In this document: one piece after another, positions 47,502 to 50,194 of the stretch
How the letters are laid out: each line of letters opens with the position of its first letter
Position numbering within the stretch: position 1 is the first letter of the stretch
DNA from: Rhodocyclales bacterium
GTDB lineage: Bacteria > Pseudomonadota > Gammaproteobacteria > Burkholderiales > Rhodocyclaceae
Assembly (NCBI GenBank): GCA_016215645.1
Contig: JACRIX010000048.1
Location: 1-50,194 of the forward strand
DNA: 50,194 nucleotides
Direction: 5' to 3'
Made by a program: the position numbers and the translations under genes
The notes under the pieces: model-generated
Told to the model about the DNA's origin: nothing
The model's input: only the letters and a program-made list of their open reading frames with translations
Database searches by the model: none

Positions 47502-48683
47502 TCAGGAAAACGCCTGGATTCCGGTCTGGGCGCGACCCAGGATCAGCGCGTGGACGTCGTGCGTACCTTCGTAGGTATTCACCACTTCCAGGTTGACCAC
47601 ATGGCGGATCACGCCGAACTCGTCGGATATTCCGTTGCCGCCGAGCATGTCGCGCGCCACGCGGGCAATGTCGAGCGACTTGCCGCAGGAGTTGCGCTTC
47701 ATGATCGAAGTGATCTCGACCGCCGCCGTGCCTTCGTCCTTCATGCGACCCAGGCGCAGGCAGCCTTGCAGCGCCAGGGTGATCTCGGTCTGCATGTTGG
47801 CCAGCTTGAGCTGCACCAGTTGGTTGGCGGCCAGCGGCCGGCCAAATTGCTTGCGGTCCAGGGTGTATTGGCGCGCCGTGTGCCAGCAGAATTCGGCGGC
47901 CCCCAGAGCGCCCCAGGCGATGCCGTAGCGTGCGGAGTTGAGGCAGGTGAACGGCCCCTTGAGGCCGCGCACCTCGGGGAAGGCGTTTTCCTCGGGACAG
48001 AAGACCTCGTCCATGACGATCTCGCCGGTGATCGAGGCGCGCAGGCCGACCTTGCCGTGGATCGCCGGGGCGGAGAGGCCTTTCCAGCCCTTTTCCAGCA
48101 CGAAACCGCGGATCTGGCCGCCGTCGTCCTTGGCCCAGACCACGAAGACATCGGCGATCGGGCTGTTGGTGATCCACATCTTGGAACCGGAGATGCTGTA
48201 GCCGCCATCGACAGCGCGGGCGCGCGTGACCATGCTGCCGGGGTCGGAACCGTGGTTCGGCTCGGTCAGGCCGAAGCAGCCGATCAGTTCGCCGGTGGCC
48301 AGTTTCGGCAAGTACTTGCGCTTGGTCGCTTCGTTGCCGAACTCGTAGATCGGCACCATGACCAGCGAGCTTTGCACGCTCATCATCGAGCGATAGCCGG
48401 AGTCGACGCGTTCCACTTCCCGCGCGGCCAGGCCGTAGCAGACATAGTTCATGCCGGCGCCGCCGTATTCCTCGGGAATCGTCGTGCCGAGCAGGCCCAT
48501 CTCGCCCATCTCGCGGAAGATGGCCGGATCGGTCTTTTCGTTGCGGAAGGCTTCCAGCACGCGCGGCGCCAGCTTGCCCTGGGCATACGAGGCCGCCGTG
48601 TCGCGCACCATGCGCTCTTCCTCAGTAAGCTGCTGGTCGAGCAGCAGCGGATCTTCCCAGTTGAAACTTGCCTTGCCGGCCAT
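47502..48683 (-). CDS. gcdH: Glutaryl-CoA dehydrogenase
   Basis: 393 residues of the acyl-CoA dehydrogenase family. The active-site base E372 stands in [17 protein letters not shown], which matches glutaryl-CoA dehydrogenases closely; the family text [15 protein letters not shown] is also present. It oxidises and decarboxylates glutaryl-CoA to crotonyl-CoA, the lower part of anaerobic benzoyl-CoA breakdown. ATG 48683 with AAGGA upstream is chosen over the longer frame. It follows bzdZ by 180 bases that hold a REP-like element. Confidence 0.93.
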   Translation of the reverse strand: MAGKASFNWEDPLLLDQQLTEEERMVRDTAASYAQGKLAPRVLEAFRNEKTDPAIFREMGEMGLLGTTIPEEYGGAGMNYVCYGLAAREVERVDSGYRSMMSVQSSLVMVPIYEFGNEATKRKYLPKLATGELIGCFGLTEPNHGSDPGSMVTRARAVDGGYSISGSKMWITNSPIADVFVVWAKDDGGQIRGFVLEKGWKGLSAPAIHGKVGLRASITGEIVMDEVFCPEENAFPEVRGLKGPFTCLNSARYGIAWGALGAAEFCWHTARQYTLDRKQFGRPLAANQLVQLKLANMQTEITLALQGCLRLGRMKDEGTAAVEITSIMKRNSCGKSLDIARVARDMLGGNGISDEFGVIRHVVNLEVVNTYEGTHDVHALILGRAQTGIQAFS

Positions 48684-48733
48684 AGTGATTGTCCTTTTCG
48701 TTGAGTTACATGGCCGGCGCACCCGTCAATCAT

Positions 48734-48792
48734 CGAGCGCAGCGAGCCAACTTGTAGCCTCCCCGCGAGGGGAGGATGGGAGGGGCGGGCCT
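48734..48792 (+). repeat. REP-like GC-rich element between bzdZ and gcdH
   Basis: CGAGCGCAGCGAGCCA (48734-48749) is followed by a perfect hairpin CCTCCCC-GCGA-GGGGAGG (48758-48775) and a G-rich tail. The leader matches the element inside livF except for one base. Confidence 0.6.
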
Positions 48793-48863
48793 ATTTGCGT
48801 GCCTTGTTCCCCACGGAATGGCCAACGGTCATCATATCGGGAGTGTCATCGAAGCAAAGTGAT

Positions 48864-49610
48864 TCAATGGATTGTCATACCGCCGTCGGCGGCGAGTATC
48901 TGTCCTGTGACATACGCCGAGGCATCGGATGCAAAGAATAAAAACACCGGCGCGATCTCTTCCGGTTCGGCCCAGCGACCCAGGGGAATGCGGTCCAGGT
49001 ACTTGTCCTTGAACTTCTCGTCGGTGCGGATCACTTCGGTCATCGGCGTCGCGGCACCCGGAGCGATGGCGTTGGCGGTGATGTTGTAGCGCGCCAGTTC
49101 CTTCGCCGTGCTCTTGGTCATGCCAAGAATACCTGCCTTGGCCGCGCTGTAGTTGATCTGGCCTATGGTGCCGAGCACGCCGGCGGCCGAGGTGACGTAG
49201 ATGATGCGGCCGTACTTGCGCTCGATCATGCCGCCGACCACGGCCTGCAGGCAGTTGAAGGCACCGGTGAGGTGGACGCCGACCACCTGGTTCCACTGCT
49301 CCGGCGTCATCTTGTGCAGCATCGCGGTACGCGTGATGCCGGCGTTGTTCACCAGGATGTCGATGCGCCCCCAGGCGGCATTCACCTTCGCCGCCATGGC
49401 CTCGACCTGCTCGCGGTTGGAGACATCGCAGGCGACGCCGATCGCCGTACCACCAGCGCCGACTATTGCCGCGGCGAGCTTCTCCGCCGCTTCGCCGTTC
49501 ATGTCCACCACCGCCACCTTGGCGCCCTCGCGGGCGTAGGCGGTGGCGACACAGGCGCCGATGCCCTGCCCAGCGCCGGTAACGATGGCAACGCGATCCT
49601 TGAGCTGCAT
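48864..49610 (-). CDS. bzdZ: Short-chain dehydrogenase (BzdZ-like 3-hydroxyacyl-CoA dehydrogenase)
   Basis: 248 residues, classical SDR: TGAGQGIG coenzyme loop at 11-18, NNAG at 88-91, and the catalytic S141, Y154 and K158. It resembles acetoacetyl-CoA/3-oxoacyl reductases. It lies directly after the ring-opening hydrolase (2 bases between genes), the position of bzdZ in Azoarcus, whose likely job is a beta-oxidation dehydrogenation after ring cleavage. The frame can be read further upstream to 49940 but that overlaps the hydrolase. Confidence 0.85.
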   Translation of the reverse strand: MQLKDRVAIVTGAGQGIGACVATAYAREGAKVAVVDMNGEAAEKLAAAIVGAGGTAIGVACDVSNREQVEAMAAKVNAAWGRIDILVNNAGITRTAMLHKMTPEQWNQVVGVHLTGAFNCLQAVVGGMIERKYGRIIYVTSAAGVLGTIGQINYSAAKAGILGMTKSTAKELARYNITANAIAPGAATPMTEVIRTDEKFKDKYLDRIPLGRWAEPEEIAPVFLFFASDASAYVTGQILAADGGMTIH

Positions 49611-49612
49611 GG

Positions 49613-50194
49613 TCAGGCTTTCGGCTTGGCCATTACCTGCTCGGCGAACTTGTCGTCGAACAGCGCACCTTCGGCCACCAGTTGGCGGAACTTGATGAAG
49701 TCGATGACGTCCTTGCCGGTCGGCTTCTTCGCATCGAAGGCATTGAAGCCGAGCCAGGCTTCGTGGTTCATGTTGGCGGCGAGCCAATGACGATTCGGCA
49801 GCTTCATCTGGTCCCAGAAGAACTTCTTCTTGCCGCGGATGCCGTCGATCGAATTGATCAGGCAGTTCGGGAACAGATTGGCGAACTTCCACACCAGGCG
49901 ATTGACTTCGGCGTCGAGCAGTTCGAAATCGGTGGTGCACTCGGCTATTAGTTTTTTCGCGGCGGCGACCTGGTCGGCGGCGACGGCTTCGCCATAGACG
50001 ATCTCCCCGTCATCGACATAGGTGTCGGTGCGCACCAGGGGATTCCTCACCCACTGGCCGTCCTTCTTCAGCACCGGCACGGCCTTGGTGACCAAGCCCT
50101 TGGACTTCATCTTGTAGGCGCTCCAGGTCTCGCAGGAAATGCAGTTGTACATCGCATCTTCCATCGACAGGAACCAGGGCAGGAAGTCGGTCGA
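49613..50194 (-). CDS. bzdY: 6-oxocyclohex-1-ene-1-carbonyl-CoA hydrolase, C-terminal part
   Basis: Only the last 193 residues are in the window; the frame is open to base 50194. The visible part (TDFLPWFLS, then SAYKMKSKGLV, DGQWVRNPLVRTDTYVDD, and NRHWLAANMNHEAWLGFNAFD) matches the C-terminal half of Oah/BzdY of Thauera and Azoarcus as I recall it. This enzyme belongs to the crotonase superfamily; it adds water and opens the ring to 3-hydroxypimeloyl-CoA in anaerobic benzoyl-CoA breakdown. The internal Met at 50164 is not the start. Its neighbour bzdZ fits. Confidence 0.8.
   Translation of the reverse strand, partial: STDFLPWFLSMEDAMYNCISCETWSAYKMKSKGLVTKAVPVLKKDGQWVRNPLVRTDTYVDDGEIVYGEAVAADQVAAAKKLIAECTTDFELLDAEVNRLVWKFANLFPNCLINSIDGIRGKKKFFWDQMKLPNRHWLAANMNHEAWLGFNAFDAKKPTGKDVIDFIKFRQLVAEGALFDDKFAEQVMAKPKA

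Noticed and set aside
49611..49940. SDR frame extended upstream of ATG 49610
   Set aside because: The extension covers the end of the ring hydrolase gene and has no SDR features; the coenzyme loop begins right after ATG 49610.

Overview
The window is GC-rich (visibly about 65 %) chromosomal DNA from a proteobacterium. It most likely comes from a denitrifying, aromatics-degrading betaproteobacterium of the Rhodocyclales (Azoarcus/Aromatoleum/Thauera/Sulfuritalea-like). This rests on a bzd-type anaerobic benzoyl-CoA block (ring hydrolase, SDR dehydrogenase, glutaryl-CoA dehydrogenase, benzoate-CoA ligase), a second CoA-thioester pathway for an ortho-substituted benzoate, and a branched-chain-type ABC importer placed with the ligase. 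No rRNA, tRNA, CRISPR array or intact transposase was seen. Species assignment is inference.

Layout. 1-6762: a Tat-exported molybdopterin oxidoreductase with 4Fe-4S and NrfD-type membrane subunits (minus strand) faces a PhnD-like binding protein, a histidine kinase and an NtrC-type regulator (plus strand). The divergent gap holds a near-perfect sigma-54 promoter and two enhancer-like repeats. 6782-11652: a tightly overlapping minus-strand operon for Mo-hydroxylase maturation (two XdhC pieces, a MoeA-like/MocA fusion, SufS, SufU, DUF2889). 11775-13375: a promoter with an operator-like element, a TrpB2-type tryptophan synthase and a terminator. 13576-20804: a glucan island with a methyltransferase, a sulfatase/phosphoglycerol-transferase-like membrane protein, a small membrane protein, a GH17 membrane protein and a GH17-GT2 synthase. 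21025-23100: a soluble chemoreceptor and a decayed flavin-oxidoreductase pseudogene.

23166-32152 is a catabolic unit for an ortho-substituted benzoate, probably 2-aminobenzoate and/or salicylate. It encodes a DhbE-like aryl-AMP ligase, a flavin monooxygenase, an Old-Yellow-type reductase, a 2-aminobenzoate-CoA-ligase-like enzyme, a RidA-family protein, three small unknown proteins and a divergent NahR-like LysR regulator. The monooxygenase and reductase look like the two halves of 2-aminobenzoyl-CoA monooxygenase/reductase, here on separate genes. 32185-32340 has tandem repeats and a terminator. 32461-35718 is a second PhnD-like sensor module, with a hybrid kinase.

35831-50194 (all minus strand) is the benzoate block. 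It runs from a truncated ring-opening hydrolase (bzdY/oah) through an SDR (bzdZ), gcdH, a caspase-like/FGE-like protein that interrupts the cluster, benzoate-CoA ligase (bzdA), an OmpR-type two-component system, livK-livH-livM-livG-livF and an alpha/beta hydrolase. Uptake, CoA activation, ring cleavage and glutaryl-CoA oxidation are thus grouped. The benzoyl-CoA reductase genes are presumably beyond the right edge.
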